Source of the DNA: Pararhizobium antarcticum
GTDB lineage: Bacteria; Pseudomonadota; Alphaproteobacteria; Rhizobiales; Rhizobiaceae
Reading direction: 5' to 3'
Assembly: GCF_001885585.1 (NCBI RefSeq)
Contig: NZ_LSRP01000076.1
Span: forward strand, 1 to 64,000
Length of the DNA stretch: 64,000 bases
The notes under the pieces are model-generated. The model saw only the letters and a program-made list of their open reading frames with translations. It had not been told where the DNA came from and did not search any database. Shown here one piece after another: positions 62,531-64,000 of this stretch (position 1 is its first letter; each line of letters begins with the position of its first letter). The translations under genes and the position numbers were made by a program.

Positions 62531-63568
62531 ATGGAAGTCCGCGTACAAAACATCCACAAGGAATTCGGCCGCTTTCCGGCGCTTGACGACGTGTCGCTCG
62601 ACATTCGCTCGGGCGAGCTGATTGCCCTGCTGGGCCCTTCCGGCTCCGGCAAGACGACACTGCTGCGGCTGGTCGCAGGGCTGGAAACGCCAACCGATGG
62701 AACGATCTATTTCGGCGACGAGGATGCCTCGCGAAAGACGGTGCAGCAGCGCAATATCGGCTTTGTGTTCCAGCATTACGCCCTGTTCCGGCATATGACG
62801 GTGCTCGACAATATTTCCTTCGGCCTGAAGATCCGCCCCGCTTCACGCCGGCCGACATCCACCGATATCAAGCGGCGGGCAATGGAACTGATCGATCTCG
62901 TCCAGCTGTCCGGCCTTGAAAAGCGCTATCCGGCCCAATTGTCCGGCGGCCAGCGCCAGCGTGTGGCACTCGCCCGCGCCATGGCGGTGGAGCCGAACGT
63001 GCTTCTGCTTGATGAGCCGTTCGGTGCACTGGACGCACAGGTCCGCAAGGAACTGCGGCGCTGGTTGCGCGAAATTCACGACCGGACCGGTCACACGACG
63101 ATCTTCGTTACCCACGACCAGGAGGAAGCGCTCGAACTTGCCGATCGTGTGGTGGTGATGAGCAAGGGCAAGATCGAGCAGGTCGGCACGCCCGACGAAA
63201 TCTACGACACGCCGGTTTCGCCCTTCGTCTTCGGCTTTATCGGCCAGTCAAACATTCTGTCCGTCCGCGTCGAAAGCGGCCAGCTGTGGATCGAGGACCG
63301 CTCGATCGGCGTCAGCGCTGCAGGCGAGCCGGACGGGCCGGCACAACTCTATTTCCGCCCGCATGATATCGAACTGCTCGAGGACTGCGGCGGATGCATT
63401 GCCGGGATCGTCACGGCCAGTCGCCGGGTCGCCGGCACCCGCCATGTCGAACTCGACATCGGCGCGACGCAGGGCAAGGTCGAGATCGAGCTTCCGCCGG
63501 AAAAGACCGCTACGGACCGGTCGCGCATCGCTTTCCGCCCGACCCGGTGGAAATTGTTCCGGAGCTGA
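62531..63568 (+). CDS. cysA: Sulfate/thiosulfate ABC transporter ATP-binding protein
   Basis: 345-aa ATPase. Walker [10 protein letters not shown] at 35-43, signature LSGGQ at 137-141 and Walker B LLLDEP at 158-163 are intact. A C-terminal TOBE-like domain (from about residue 240) has RPHDIELL. Fifteen nt after cysW. The subfamily is clear from the start [23 protein letters not shown] and the operon context. Confidence 0.95.
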   Translation: MEVRVQNIHKEFGRFPALDDVSLDIRSGELIALLGPSGSGKTTLLRLVAGLETPTDGTIYFGDEDASRKTVQQRNIGFVFQHYALFRHMTVLDNISFGLKIRPASRRPTSTDIKRRAMELIDLVQLSGLEKRYPAQLSGGQRQRVALARAMAVEPNVLLLDEPFGALDAQVRKELRRWLREIHDRTGHTTIFVTHDQEEALELADRVVVMSKGKIEQVGTPDEIYDTPVSPFVFGFIGQSNILSVRVESGQLWIEDRSIGVSAAGEPDGPAQLYFRPHDIELLEDCGGCIAGIVTASRRVAGTRHVELDIGATQGKVEIELPPEKTATDRSRIAFRPTRWKLFRS

Positions 63569-63610
63569 AAATCCTCCGGTTGACCTGACGCCTGAAACTG
63601 GTTTCCTTGT

Positions 63611-63643
63611 CCGGCCCCGGTTGCTCCCTGCAGCCGGGGCCGA
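63611..63643 (+). terminator. GC-rich hairpin after cysA, possible terminator
   Basis: GGCCCCGG and CCGGGGCC pair perfectly over 8 bp with an extra inner TGC/GCA. No T-run follows, so it may be a weak or Rho-assisted terminator or an mRNA 3' end protector. Confidence 0.45.
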
Positions 63644-63711
63644 TTCCATGGCGCTAGCCCCTGGGCGATCTGCACCCACGCTTTTCCGATTTGACCATCA
63701 TGGACCGTTGA

Positions 63712-64000
63712 ATGCTTTACAGACGCGAAATCGACGGGCTGCGTGCGCTTGCGGTCATCCCGGTCATCCTGTTCCATGCGGAAATAGAAGCCTTCTCCGG
63801 CGGCTTTGTCGGGGTCGACATCTTCTTTGTCATCAGCGGCTACCTGATCACCTCGATCATCATCGGCGACCAGGAAAAAGGCCGGTTCTCGATCCTGAAA
63901 TTCTACGAGCGGCGCGCACGGCGCATCATGCCGGTTCTGTTCTTCGTGATCCTCTGCTGCCTGCCCTTTGCCTGGGCGTGGATGCTGCCGATGCAGATGG
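63712..64000 (+). CDS. OafA/OatA-type membrane acyltransferase (cut by window edge)
   Basis: The frame starts MLYRREIDGLRALAVIPVILFHA, with GGFVGVDIFFVISGYLIT and SILKFYERRARRIMP, diagnostic of the acyltransferase-3 family that O-acetylates surface polysaccharides. Only about the first 96 residues are present; a C-terminal SGNH domain may follow outside the window. Begins 144 nt after cysA with the cysA hairpin between. Confidence 0.88.
   Translation, partial: MLYRREIDGLRALAVIPVILFHAEIEAFSGGFVGVDIFFVISGYLITSIIIGDQEKGRFSILKFYERRARRIMPVLFFVILCCLPFAWAWMLPMQM

Noticed and set aside
1-64000. CRISPR array, tRNA or rRNA genes, prophage or integrative element
   Set aside because: No spaced direct repeats, cloverleaf sequences, rRNA blocks, integrase or phage structural genes were recognised. 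The only mobile trace is the IS5 fragment at the left edge.

Overview
The window is a high-GC (about 62%) chromosomal segment of an alphaproteobacterium, most likely Rhizobiaceae (Rhizobium/Agrobacterium/Ensifer-like). This rests on the aerobic cob gene order cobP-cobW-cobN-cobO, ExoD, DUF1127 mini-proteins, an entericidin lipoprotein, a dispersed palindromic intergenic repeat and an IS5-type element. No rRNA, tRNA, CRISPR array or prophage was seen.

Layout. 1-0.26 kb: truncated IS5-family transposase with its right terminal repeat. 0.4-16.5 kb: aerobic cobalamin synthesis (cobD, cobC, cobB, cobA, cobE, cobO, cobN, cobW, cobP, cobQ), interrupted by a TauE/SafE permease and a ClC channel. A classical cobalamin riboswitch precedes cobP and a compact riboswitch-like leader precedes cobE. 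17.6-23.6 kb: quaternary-amine ABC transporter (proXWV), an O-antigen-ligase-like protein, and betaine/methionine-type homocysteine methyltransferase (bmt) behind an SahR-like palindrome. 23.6-30.6 kb: glycosyltransferases, an ECF sigma factor with a VWA membrane protein, and a DUF2233 protein. 30.7-42.4 kb: a corrinoid methyl-transfer island. It holds a ferredoxin-like protein, an MttB-family methyltransferase, a corrinoid protein, DUF1638, a PF13769-like small protein, a MetV-like Cys-rich protein, MetF, a methyl-THF:corrinoid methyltransferase, an unknown 113-aa protein and a RACo/RamQ-like activator. 42.5-49.5 kb: topoisomerase IB, a LysR regulator beside two small DUF1127-type genes, a GATase1/AraC regulator and two tandem-receiver response regulators. 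49.7-58.7 kb: MscS-like channel, DUF924 protein, a riboswitch-controlled B12-type ABC importer with a DUF1636 protein, and an SLC13 permease. 58.7-64 kb: two small secreted proteins, the sulfate ABC transporter (cysP-cysT-cysW-cysA) and the start of an acyltransferase.

How it fits together. The window joins B12 supply (synthesis, import, three riboswitch-type leaders) to B12 use (MttB/corrinoid/MeTr/activator) and to uptake and use of a methylated amine (proXWV, bmt, a GbdR-like regulator). The simplest reading is that a quaternary amine such as glycine betaine is imported and demethylated by the non-pyrrolysine MttB homologue onto a corrinoid protein. The methyl group would go to tetrahydrofolate through MeTr and be oxidised or used via MetF/MetV, with the ASKHA protein repairing inactive cob(II)alamin. 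The substrate is inferred, not shown.

The least expected signal is that MttB, MeTr and the activator each carry a short Arg/Gly-rich tail, while the corrinoid protein they must all contact begins with a strongly acidic stretch. This suggests an electrostatic docking or assembly code that I do not recognise from described systems.
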